64,000 bases of DNA, from NCBI RefSeq assembly GCF_040645195.1, contig NZ_JBEYXW010000001.1:434001-498000 (forward strand), read 5' to 3'. A program made the translations under genes and the position numbers. Of the stretch, positions 23,729 through 31,385 are shown piece by piece. Source of the stretch: Prauserella_A sp040645195 (GTDB lineage Bacteria; Actinomycetota; Actinomycetes; Mycobacteriales; Pseudonocardiaceae). Below the pieces are notes generated by a model. The model ran no database searches, had not been told where the DNA came from, and was given only the letters and a program-made list of their open reading frames with translations. How positions within the stretch are numbered: the stretch's first letter is position 1; every line of letters starts with the position of its first letter.

Positions 23729-26366
23729 GTCGTGCGTGAGCATCGGGCCACGCGGCATCCTCGTACGGGTTCTTGGGCGGGTGTGGGTAGAGCACCCCGG
23801 CTCCGGCACCCAGCTGGAGGACACCGCGCTGCGTGCCGTCCTCGCGGCGCTGGCCGTGCGACCGAACGAACCCGTCACGCCCGAGGAGCTCATTGCCGCA
23901 GGGTGGCCTGGTCAGCCACCCGGCCATGCCGAGGACGCGCTCGGCACGCGGATCTCCCGGCTCCGGACGATGCTGGCCCCCACCGCCGACGTCGTCTGGT
24001 CCGGCGAGGGCTACGTACTCCGGCTGGACACCCGCAGGCTCGACGCGACACGCTTCGAACAGCTGGTCGGCAAGGCCCGGCACGCCCGTCCCAGCCCGGC
24101 GATCCGGCTGCTGAACCGGGCGCTGGCGCTGTGGCGCGGCCCGCTGGCCTATGCCGACCTGCGTCCTGACGGCCTTGACCATCCCCAGACCGTGCGCCTC
24201 GGCGAGCTCAGGATGCAGGCGATCGAGCACCTGGCCCGCTGCGAGCTGGCACTGGGCGACACCGGTGCCGCGGCGGCGCGACTGCTGGAGGTGCTGCGGG
24301 TGCAGCCGTTCCGGGAGCAGCTGTGCGCGCTGGCCATGCGGGTGTTGCAGCAGGCGGGCCGCCACGACGATGCGCTCGCGACCTACGCCGCCGTACGCGA
24401 GCGACTGGCGGCGGAACTGGGCGCCGATCCCTCCACCGAGCTGCGGGAGACCTACCGCACCATCGCGGGGCGGCAGCCGGAGCGGCCTGCGCATGCGTGG
24501 CCGGTGCGTGCGGCACGGCACCCACCACCGACGTCCCTGGTCGGCCGCGACAGCGAACTGGCCCGGCTGACAGCACTGGCCCAACGGGAGCGACTGGTCA
24601 CGGTCACCGGCCCCGGCGGCGTCGGCAAGACGCGCCTGCTACTCGAAGCATTGTCTACTGTGGATACTGTGGTGGCCACGGTGGAGCTGTCCACTGTGGG
24701 CGCATCGGAGGTACCGCTGGCGGTGGCCGCCGCGCTCGGTGTTCATGCGCGGGGTGGCGCCGAGGAGATCACCACGGCGATCGCCGACTGCCTTGCCGGT
24801 GAGCGGGTGCTGCTGGCGCTCGACAACTGCGAGCCGGTGCTGACCGCGGTACGCACGGTGGTGAAACGCATCCTGACGCGCTGCCCGCGGGTGACGATGC
24901 TGGCCACGAGCCGCGTTCCGCTGGGCATCGGCGGCGAGCGTGTGCTTCCGCTCGCACCACTGCCCGCCGATGCCGCAACGCGCCTTTTCCTCGACCGCGC
25001 CACGACACGACATAGCGCACCGCCCACAGTGGACGGCCTGCCACTGCACATCGAACTCGCGGCCGCGCACGCGACGAGCCATGGCGCGGCAGCGTTGCGC
25101 GGTATGCCACGGGACGCCGTCACGTGGGCAGCCGACGGGCTGGCCGAGGCCGATCGCGAGCTACTGGCGGCACTCACCGTGTTCCACGGTGACCTCGACC
25201 TGCCCGCCGCGGAGGCGGTGACCGATGCCGCGGAGGGACTGTCCAGGCTCACCGCCGCCGGACTGCTCACAGTGGACGATCGCGGTAGCGGGCCCCGATA
25301 CCGGATGCCGGAGCTCGTACGGCAGCTCGCCGCACGGCGGTTCGCCGGATCGCAGGCCGAACGCAAGACGAGGGACAGGCATGCGCGCTGGTGTCTCGAC
25401 TTGGTGAGCGCTGCCGCCGCCGAGGCGCTGGCGGGTGCCGACCAGGCCGCGGCCGAGCTGGTACGCCGCCATGCCATGGACATCGGTGGCGCGTTGCGCT
25501 GGGCGAGCGAGGAGGAGCCGGGGTTGGCCGCCGAGCTCACCGGCAGGCTGGGGCTGTTCTCGCCACATCGGTCCGATGTGGACTTCCTAGCCTGGCAGCT
25601 GCGACTCGGCCAGGCCGAGCACCCGCTGGCAGGCGCCGCCGCGGCAAGGGCCACCCTGCGGTTCGGTGACGCCGGTGAGGCGGTGCGCCGCGCCGAGCAT
25701 GCGGCAGCGCTGGCGAGCACCGCCGAGGAGCGCTACCTGGTGCTGCACACGATGGCACTCGCGTACCGGGAGCTCGGTGACCCGGCGCGTTCCGCCACCG
25801 CGTGCCAGGCGCTGCTGGCGATGCCGGAGCTGCCGCCGGCCTGCCACGCCGACGCCCACAGCATCCTGTCCCTGCTGGCCGCGGATCGGGGCGACCTCGG
25901 CGAAGGGTCACGTGCGGCGAGCACGGCCAGGGCACTGGCGGCCTCGGCCGGCGCCGCCGCACAGCACGCGTTCGCCTGGTACGCCGAGGGCGAGGTACGC
26001 CTTCGGCACGAGCTGGCCGACGGCGTGGCCGCGCTCGCGCGGGCCCGCGCCGAGGCACACGCGGCCGGAGCCACCGTCGTGCACAGTGCTGCAACGGCAG
26101 CGCAAGCGGCGGCGCTGGTACGGCTCGGCCGGATGCCGGAAGCCGCGAAACTGCTGCTGTACACGCTCGACCACGGCCGCCGCCAGCGCTGCCATGCCCG
26201 GCTGCGCACCGCCGTCCTGCTGGCGGGCACCGTGCTCGACGCCGTGGGCGAACGCGAACCCGCGCGGGCACTGCTGACGGACCACGACGAGCCGGCGGCC
26301 GTGGTCGGGGCGGCGACGTTGGCAACGGCCGCACTCGGCCACGTCTTCGGCACACTGGCGCACTGA
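23724..26366 (+). CDS. AfsR/SARP-like regulator: winged helix, BTAD, NB-ARC, helical repeats
   Basis: The protein is 880 aa with the same architecture as the gene at 4494: winged helix at about 15-100 (VRVLGRVWV, RISRLRTML), BTAD to about 255 (ELGADPSTEL), and an NB-ARC ATPase with Walker A GPGGVGKT at 296-303 and Walker B LLALDNCEPV (Asp 367). The C-terminus is Ala-rich helical repeats. The RCPRVTMLATSRVPLG segment is the conserved ARC motif. Starts at 23724 or 23727 lack a ribosome site and lie in a hairpin; GTG at 23736 is an alternative. It overlaps the downstream hydrolase by one base (TGATG). Confidence 0.85.
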   Translation: MMSCVSIGPRGILVRVLGRVWVEHPGSGTQLEDTALRAVLAALAVRPNEPVTPEELIAAGWPGQPPGHAEDALGTRISRLRTMLAPTADVVWSGEGYVLRLDTRRLDATRFEQLVGKARHARPSPAIRLLNRALALWRGPLAYADLRPDGLDHPQTVRLGELRMQAIEHLARCELALGDTGAAAARLLEVLRVQPFREQLCALAMRVLQQAGRHDDALATYAAVRERLAAELGADPSTELRETYRTIAGRQPERPAHAWPVRAARHPPPTSLVGRDSELARLTALAQRERLVTVTGPGGVGKTRLLLEALSTVDTVVATVELSTVGASEVPLAVAAALGVHARGGAEEITTAIADCLAGERVLLALDNCEPVLTAVRTVVKRILTRCPRVTMLATSRVPLGIGGERVLPLAPLPADAATRLFLDRATTRHSAPPTVDGLPLHIELAAAHATSHGAAALRGMPRDAVTWAADGLAEADRELLAALTVFHGDLDLPAAEAVTDAAEGLSRLTAAGLLTVDDRGSGPRYRMPELVRQLAARRFAGSQAERKTRDRHARWCLDLVSAAAAEALAGADQAAAELVRRHAMDIGGALRWASEEEPGLAAELTGRLGLFSPHRSDVDFLAWQLRLGQAEHPLAGAAAARATLRFGDAGEAVRRAEHAAALASTAEERYLVLHTMALAYRELGDPARSATACQALLAMPELPPACHADAHSILSLLAADRGDLGEGSRAASTARALAASAGAAAQHAFAWYAEGEVRLRHELADGVAALARARAEAHAAGATVVHSAATAAQAAALVRLGRMPEAAKLLLYTLDHGRRQRCHARLRTAVLLAGTVLDAVGEREPARALLTDHDEPAAVVGAATLATAALGHVFGTLAH

Positions 26367-27178
26367 TGCCGTCACGTCGCCGGGCCTTGCTCACGCTCGC
26401 GGTGGTCGTCACCATCGTGGCCGTGGTGTTCGGCAGCCTGTTCGCTTTCCAACGCAAACTGATCTACCTGCCCTCCGGCGGGCCGTTGCCCGCTGCCGCC
26501 GATGTGCTGCCCGGTGGCCGGGACGTCACGCTCACCACCGCGGACGGGCTGCGGCTCGGAGCCTGGTTCTTCCCTGCCGAGAACGCCGCCGCGACCGTGC
26601 TCGTCGCGCAGGGCAATGCGGGCAACCGCGCGTTGCGCGTGCCCCTCGCCCGTGCGCTGCTCGAACGCGGGCTTTCGGTGCTGCTGCTGGACTATCGCGG
26701 GTACGGAGGCAATCCGGGAGCCGCCACCGAGGAGGGGCTCGCACTCGATGTGCGTGCGGCGCGCGCCTTCCTCGTCGGCGAGGAACGGATCCCGCAGGAC
26801 CGGCTGCTGTACCTCGGCGAGAGCCTCGGCGCGGCAGTCGTCACCGAACTGGCCACCGAGTACCCACCTGCGGGCCTGGTGTTGCGCTCACCGTTCACCG
26901 ACCTGGCCGCCGTCGGCAGGCGGCACTACCCCTTCCTGCCGGTCAGCCTGCTGCTGCTCGACCGTTTCCCTGTTGCCGAGCGGATCTCGGGAGTGCGGGC
27001 GCCGGTCACCGTGGTCTACGGCACCGCGGATTCGATCGTGCCGCCCGAGCAGAGCCTGGACGTCGCGCGCCGGGCGCAGGCACGCACCGTCGCCGTGGCC
27101 GGTGCGGACCACAACGATGCGGTGCTTGTGGACGGACCCGAGCTGATCGGCGCCGTCGTCGACCTGCTGCCGTCGTGA
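26366..27178 (+). CDS. Membrane-anchored alpha/beta hydrolase
   Basis: The protein is 270 aa. An N-terminal signal anchor (ALLTLAVVVTIVAVVFGSLFAF) precedes a hydrolase fold of the FrsA/BEM46-like type. The nucleophile elbow is LGESLGAAV (GxSxG), the acid Asp is in VYGTADSIVP and the His in GADHNDA, giving a complete Ser-Asp-His triad. LLLDYRGYGGNPG is a conserved oxyanion-side block. It is probably an esterase or lipase-like enzyme facing outward from the membrane; substrate unknown. Its ATG overlaps the stop of the BTAD regulator by one base, so the two are coupled. Confidence 0.83.
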   Translation: MPSRRRALLTLAVVVTIVAVVFGSLFAFQRKLIYLPSGGPLPAAADVLPGGRDVTLTTADGLRLGAWFFPAENAAATVLVAQGNAGNRALRVPLARALLERGLSVLLLDYRGYGGNPGAATEEGLALDVRAARAFLVGEERIPQDRLLYLGESLGAAVVTELATEYPPAGLVLRSPFTDLAAVGRRHYPFLPVSLLLLDRFPVAERISGVRAPVTVVYGTADSIVPPEQSLDVARRAQARTVAVAGADHNDAVLVDGPELIGAVVDLLPS

Positions 27179-27180
27179 TC

Positions 27181-27218
27181 GTCGCGGAGCGCGACCGACA
27201 TCGTCCGATCGGCCGATC
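27181..27218. terminator. Hairpin region after the alpha/beta hydrolase
   Basis: GTCGCG-GAG-CGCGAC (27181-27195) is a perfect 6-bp stem with a three-base loop, three bases after the stop codon. A perfect 12-bp palindrome GATCGGCCGATC follows at 27207-27218. There is no T-tract, so termination without a U-run is possible but unproven. Confidence 0.4.
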
Positions 27219-27318
27219 ACGACGTGCGAGCACTAACCGGTTGGCCGATACCACCGTCGCACGTCCGCGGCGACTCTGGTGAGGACGAACGACAGCCTGG
27301 AGCAGGGGAGGCACACCG

Positions 27319-27477
27319 ATGCTATCGATCATCCTGACCTGGGTCGGCGCGATTCTCGGTATAGCGGTACTACTGGCGATGGCGTGCGGCGCCTTCGTTC
27401 TCGACTTCGACGATGCCAGGAACAGCCGCGCCCAGCGGCGGCCGGAGGTTCGCGAGAACACCACGCCGACGACCTGA
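27319..27477 (+). CDS. Small single-pass membrane peptide (52 aa)
   Basis: An ATG at 27319 with a strong ribosome site (GGGGAGG, seven to eight bases upstream) opens a 52-codon frame ending in TGA at 27475-27477. The product begins MLSIILTWVGAILGIAVLLA, continues MACGAFVL, then turns charged (DFDDARNSRAQRR). That gives one transmembrane helix of about 25 residues and a short hydrophilic tail. It ends seven bases before the stop of the convergent helical-repeat protein. No family is recognised; a role as a small membrane regulator or toxin-like peptide is only a possibility. Confidence 0.6.
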   Translation: MLSIILTWVGAILGIAVLLAMACGAFVLDFDDARNSRAQRRPEVRENTTPTT

Positions 27478-27484
27478 GCCGGGG

Positions 27485-28609
27485 TCAGGACCGCACGGCT
27501 TTCGGCAGCGCGATCCTGGCCTTGCGGATCTCCTCGAGCAGTCGCGTCTTCCGGCGGTGCGTCTCCACCAGCTCGGCGAGGTACACCGCGAACTCCTCGG
27601 TGGCGCCTGCCCGTTTGTGCAGTGTGCGCAACCGGCGCAGCTGCGCCGCGGCCCGCACGTACTGCTGTGCCCCCTTGTGTCCGATCAACTCCTCGACATG
27701 CGCGCGGTAGACGGCGATCAGCTCGGTGGCGGGCAGTTCCGCCGCCGCCTTCCAGGCCTCGTCACCACGATCGTCGGCGAGCAGGGCGCGAACGGCATCG
27801 GCCGGCCGCGCTGACCGGGCCTGTTCGAGCGCGTCGACCAGCGGGCCCCGGCGAGCACCGCCGTCGTTGCCGAGCGCCTGCGCGGCGTGCGCGATAGCCT
27901 CGGCATGGCGCCCAGCCGCGCGCAGTACACGCACGATCTTGAGGCTGACGTCCAGCCGCGGCAGCTGTTCCGACAGGATCCGGACGACCGTGTCGACGTC
28001 GCCGGTGACCTCCGCGATCTCCTGGTTCAACCGCTGCGCGGTGCGCCTGCGCGCGGCGGTGTCCGCACTCTCCGGCTCCCCCAGCACGTCGTCCACAGTG
28101 GACTTCACCTGCTGGATTCCCGGTTCGCCGAGCGCCGGCGCGAAGTCGGTCAGCGAGATGTCCGGCCAGCCCTGTGCGCCGAACGCCATGCGCAGGAACC
28201 ATTCCGCCAGCTCCCGCGGTGGCGGGGGGTGCGCCACGGACGCACGTGCGTACAGCGACACCGCGCGGTCGAGCTGGTCGATGGGGACCCCGCCCGGCTC
28301 GGTCTCCGCACCGAGTGCGGTCGTGAGCCGGTCGATCGCCCTGCGGGCCAGCGGCGCGACATCGGCCTGGGTGCCGCCGTCGAGCAGCCGTTGCAGTGTG
28401 TCGAGCACCGAGGCGAGCTGCACTGACTCGGCGGCGGGCGCGGTGTCGTCGAGCAGGTCGCTCACCTCGGCGAGCTCGCCGCCGTCGACACGCGCCAGCA
28501 ACCGCCTGCGCAGGTCGGGATCGCGCTCGGCTTCGTCGCAGACCAGGTCGGCCAGCGTCTCCGGGTCGAACGAACGGAGGAACGCACGCAGGTCCGATTG
28601 GCGGGTCAC
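27485..28609 (-). CDS. Alpha-helical repeat protein of unknown function
   Basis: The protein is 374 aa, soluble and almost entirely helical, with a GTG start (VTRQSDLRAFLRSFDPETLADLVCDEAERDP). The opening FLRSFDPETLADLV and the HAEAIAHAAQAL and YRAHVEEL helices resemble the TPR-like tails found after SWIM zinc fingers and in DUF6880-type proteins, but no zinc motif is present here. The C-terminus is Lys/Arg-rich. It lies 26 bases downstream of an SF1-like ATPase on the same strand, so it may be a partner of that enzyme. No catalytic residues are visible. Confidence 0.55.
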   Translation of the reverse strand: MTRQSDLRAFLRSFDPETLADLVCDEAERDPDLRRRLLARVDGGELAEVSDLLDDTAPAAESVQLASVLDTLQRLLDGGTQADVAPLARRAIDRLTTALGAETEPGGVPIDQLDRAVSLYARASVAHPPPPRELAEWFLRMAFGAQGWPDISLTDFAPALGEPGIQQVKSTVDDVLGEPESADTAARRRTAQRLNQEIAEVTGDVDTVVRILSEQLPRLDVSLKIVRVLRAAGRHAEAIAHAAQALGNDGGARRGPLVDALEQARSARPADAVRALLADDRGDEAWKAAAELPATELIAVYRAHVEELIGHKGAQQYVRAAAQLRRLRTLHKRAGATEEFAVYLAELVETHRRKTRLLEEIRKARIALPKAVRS

Positions 28610-28635
28610 GCGATCATGTTGTCACGATTCGCCCG

Positions 28636-30858
28636 TCAGTTGGTCACCGTCATGTGCGGATCGGTCGCCGACTGTGGTTGCCGCTGTTGCGGGATCACGA
28701 CCTCGTCGAGCCGCCGCACCGTGAGCGAATCCTGCAGCCGCAACGCGTTCACGGCGCCGAGCGGGCTGCCGATCGGCGCCGACCGGACACCTTCGAGGTC
28801 GGCGAGCAGGAAGAGTCGGCGCCTCGCCCGGGTGACCGCGGAGCCGAAGGACCGCATCCGGTCGGTCCAGTCATCGGCCGTGAGGTCCACCAGCACGGTG
28901 TCGAACTGCCGTCCGGGCACGGTGCGGGCGGTGCCGACGGCGACGCCGAGCCGATCCCGCACCGCCTCCAGCCAGGCGCCCGCCTGCAACCGGTTCGGCG
29001 CCAGCACTGCGGTGCGGTCGGCACCGGCCACGAACCCCATGACCGCGCTGTACTCCACCGGCTCGCCCGCCGTGTCGAGAAGCACGATCTCCGGCCCGGC
29101 GGCATCGCCACCAGCCAGCACCGCGTAGCCGGTGCTGTTCGCCAGCGTCCGCACGCCCGCGCCGAACCGGTACTGGCGGGTGAGCACCACGCAGCCGGGG
29201 TGCTGCTCGGCGTCCTCGGGGCTGCCGATACCGCAGTGGCCGAACGCCGTGGCCAGCGTCCACCGACGTACCTCTGGCATGGTCTTCAGCGTCGCCGGAC
29301 GGACCCGGGGGCCCGGCTGGCGGAAGTCACCGAACACGACCGCGGTCTCGCGTGCCTGTGCGATCGCGAGGAGCACGTCGGTCAAGCGGGCGGAGCCGGC
29401 ATCATCGACCAGCACGACGTCGAACGGGCGCGGCGTGACGGGGAGCTGGGACGCAGCGGTTCTGACCACGGACGCGGTGCGGGCGTGCTCGCTGACCGCG
29501 TCGCGCCGCTGCTGGTGGGCCCGCTCGCCGAGCCACCACAACCGCTCCTCGAGCCTGCCCCGCCGGGCCGCCCGATCCTTGCCCCGCCTGTGCAGCCGCT
29601 CCAGCGTGGCCTGCAGGTCGGGCAGGCCACGGCGCAGGCATTCGGCGTGGAACCGATAGTCCTGGTCGGAGGCCAGGCCCACCGAGCGCAGCTGCGCGAT
29701 CTTGCCGCGTATGAGTTCGAGGCGGGTGTAGGCGTCGGCTTCGGCACGGGCTGCGGCGTCGAGCTGCTCGTACGCGGCGGACAGGGCCAGCTCCAGTTCC
29801 GTGGCACCGTCGTCGGTCAGCGGGTGGGCGTGCCGGAGGCAGTCCTCGGTCCGTGCCGCGAGATCCGCGCGCGCCGTCTCGGCGGCACGCAGCGCCGCGT
29901 GGTCGGCACGCCTGCCCCGGTAGATCCGGCCCCTTGTCGCCAACCGCTCGCCGAGTTGGGCGAACTCCTCCTCGCGCTGTGCCAGCTCGGCGGCGAGCGT
30001 GCGCGCTTCGGCCAGCTGTGCACGCTTGCCGGCTGTCGCCTCCCACTCCACCCGCGCGCCACGCAACCCGGCCTGCGCCGAGGCGAGGCCGGCCGCCGCG
30101 TCGTCGTGACGTCGTTGTTCCCCGGCGAACTCCGCCTCCAGCGACTGCGACTTCGCGTGGTTCTCGATGCGCCTGCCCGCGGCGAGGAAGGCATCGTGGT
30201 CGTATCCGGCGAGGCCGGCTTGCAGTTCCGTCATCCGCTGCTCCGCGGCGGCGAGCTCGGCGAGGTCCTCCTGGATGGCCAGCCGCTCCGGGTCATCGTC
30301 GGCAGACAGCGGGGCATCGTCGGCGGCGACGATGAGCACCCGCTTGCCCGCGCGGGAGAGCTCGGCGGCCGCCTGCTCGATCAGCCGCGACTTGCCGGTG
30401 CCGGGCGGCCCCCACACCAGCCGTATGCCGGGGGTGAAACATGCCTGGTAGGCGTCGTCGTCGGCCGAGTCCAGCTCACCGGCGGCCAGCTTGTCGGCCA
30501 GTGGCGCCGTGGTCACGCGGCGAAGCTCCCGTGCCAGCCGCACGAGCTGGGCGCGCGGTGAGGTCTGGCGTGCCCACACGCGGTCGCAGCCGGGTGGCAG
30601 CGGGCCGGTGTCGTACAACCAGAGCACGCCGTCCCTGACCTCGGCGCCCGCCGGGACGGCAGGCCCATGGCGGGGACCATCCGGCCCGGCGACGCGGAGG
30701 TCGTCGATCGGGTCCACCCGTCGTCCGCGAAGGTCGACCGCGTAGCGGCCGTCGCCGGTCTGTTGTAGCCGCCCCAGCTCGTTCCATTCGCCTGCCCGCC
30801 GGGCGTGTACGAGTTCTGCCTCGACCGCGCATGCAGCCTCCAGCCGCCAATCGGCCAT
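28636..30858 (-). CDS. SF1-like ATPase/helicase with long central coiled coil
   Basis: The protein is 740 aa. Walker A GPPGTGKS is at 150-157, then about 300 residues of charged coiled coil are inserted before the Walker B-like VVLVDDAGSARLTDVL (Asp-Asp, not the usual Asp-Glu). VFGDFRQPG, LTRQYRFG, FDTVLVDLT and AVTRARRRLFLL follow in the order of SF1 motifs III-VI. The layout recalls UvrD/Upf1-like ATPases used in nucleic-acid processing and in several defence loci. The Glu-to-Asp change in Walker B may slow hydrolysis. Divergent from the MazG-like gene, with 101 bp between starts; probably co-transcribed with the helical protein downstream. Confidence 0.72.
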   Translation of the reverse strand: MADWRLEAACAVEAELVHARRAGEWNELGRLQQTGDGRYAVDLRGRRVDPIDDLRVAGPDGPRHGPAVPAGAEVRDGVLWLYDTGPLPPGCDRVWARQTSPRAQLVRLARELRRVTTAPLADKLAAGELDSADDDAYQACFTPGIRLVWGPPGTGKSRLIEQAAAELSRAGKRVLIVAADDAPLSADDDPERLAIQEDLAELAAAEQRMTELQAGLAGYDHDAFLAAGRRIENHAKSQSLEAEFAGEQRRHDDAAAGLASAQAGLRGARVEWEATAGKRAQLAEARTLAAELAQREEEFAQLGERLATRGRIYRGRRADHAALRAAETARADLAARTEDCLRHAHPLTDDGATELELALSAAYEQLDAAARAEADAYTRLELIRGKIAQLRSVGLASDQDYRFHAECLRRGLPDLQATLERLHRRGKDRAARRGRLEERLWWLGERAHQQRRDAVSEHARTASVVRTAASQLPVTPRPFDVVLVDDAGSARLTDVLLAIAQARETAVVFGDFRQPGPRVRPATLKTMPEVRRWTLATAFGHCGIGSPEDAEQHPGCVVLTRQYRFGAGVRTLANSTGYAVLAGGDAAGPEIVLLDTAGEPVEYSAVMGFVAGADRTAVLAPNRLQAGAWLEAVRDRLGVAVGTARTVPGRQFDTVLVDLTADDWTDRMRSFGSAVTRARRRLFLLADLEGVRSAPIGSPLGAVNALRLQDSLTVRRLDEVVIPQQRQPQSATDPHMTVTN

Positions 30859-30959
30859 ACCACCCCTTCCAGCTCGGCTTCGAGTAAACCAAGAGTGGCG
30901 GTTCGGGTACAGAAAGTAATCCTCCAGGGTGATCGGGGCGGTGTGATAGGCAGACGGTC

Positions 30960-31280
30960 GTGACCCTTGACGACCTCGCCCAGCGCCTGCGGGACTTCGC
31001 CGATGCCCGCGACTGGCAGCCCTACCACACCCCGAAGAACCTGGTCATGGCTCTGTCCGGGGAGGTCGGCGAGCTCACCGCACTGTTCCAGTGGCTGACG
31101 CCGGAGGAATCGGCCGCCGCGCTCGCCGATCCCGAGCTGAAGGCCAACGTGCTCGACGAGCTCGCCGACGTGCTGCTGTACCTGACCCGGCTCGCCGACG
31201 TCCTCGGCATCGACCTCCTCGAAGCCGCGAACGCGAAGATCGACCGTAACGAGCTGCGCTTCCCAGCCACTGGGCGTTGA
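30960..31280 (+). CDS. MazG-like nucleotide pyrophosphohydrolase (dCTPase/RS21-C6 type)
   Basis: The protein is 106 aa with a GTG start. SGEVGELTALFQW (ExxE) and VLDELADVLLYLTRLAD (ExxD) supply the four acidic residues that bind Mg in all-alpha NTP pyrophosphatases, and KNLVMAL at helix 1 places it near the RS21-C6/dCTPase branch. Such enzymes cleave (d)NTPs to NMP and pyrophosphate, cleaning modified nucleotides or lowering pools. It is followed after 101 bases by a nuclease-helicase gene on the same strand, with a structured leader between. That pairing suggests a joint role in nucleic-acid conflict rather than housekeeping. Confidence 0.88.
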   Translation: MTLDDLAQRLRDFADARDWQPYHTPKNLVMALSGEVGELTALFQWLTPEESAAALADPELKANVLDELADVLLYLTRLADVLGIDLLEAANAKIDRNELRFPATGR

Positions 31281-31302
31281 TCCACTAACCTTGTTGACTG
31301 CG

Positions 31303-31313
31303 GCCCGACGGGC
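31303..31313 (+). other. Short GC hairpin in the MazG/helicase intergenic leader
   Basis: GCCCG-A-CGGGC forms a five-base inverted repeat just upstream of the large leader hairpin. The one-base loop makes it sterically poor as a stem, so it may be read only as part of a longer fold. Confidence 0.3.
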
Positions 31314-31323
31314 ACCGAAGCAG

Positions 31324-31385
31324 CCACTTCGTCGCTGCCCCCACCCGCACGTGGATACCTGCGTGCCCAGTGGGGGAAGAAGTGG
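31324..31385 (+). promoter_or_regulatory. Long RNA hairpin sequestering ribosome site and start of the nuclease-helicase gene
   Basis: Three perfect stems nest: CCACTTC (31324-31330) with GAAGTGG (31379-31385), CCCCCAC (31338-31344) with GTGGGGG (31370-31376), and GCACG (31347-31351) with CGTGC (31362-31366). That is 19 base pairs around a ten-base apical loop, with an asymmetric bulge of seven versus two bases. The 3' arm contains the GGGGGA ribosome site (31372-31377) and the GTG start at 31382, so translation should be blocked when it folds. No T-tract is present, which argues against a terminator. Confidence 0.65.
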
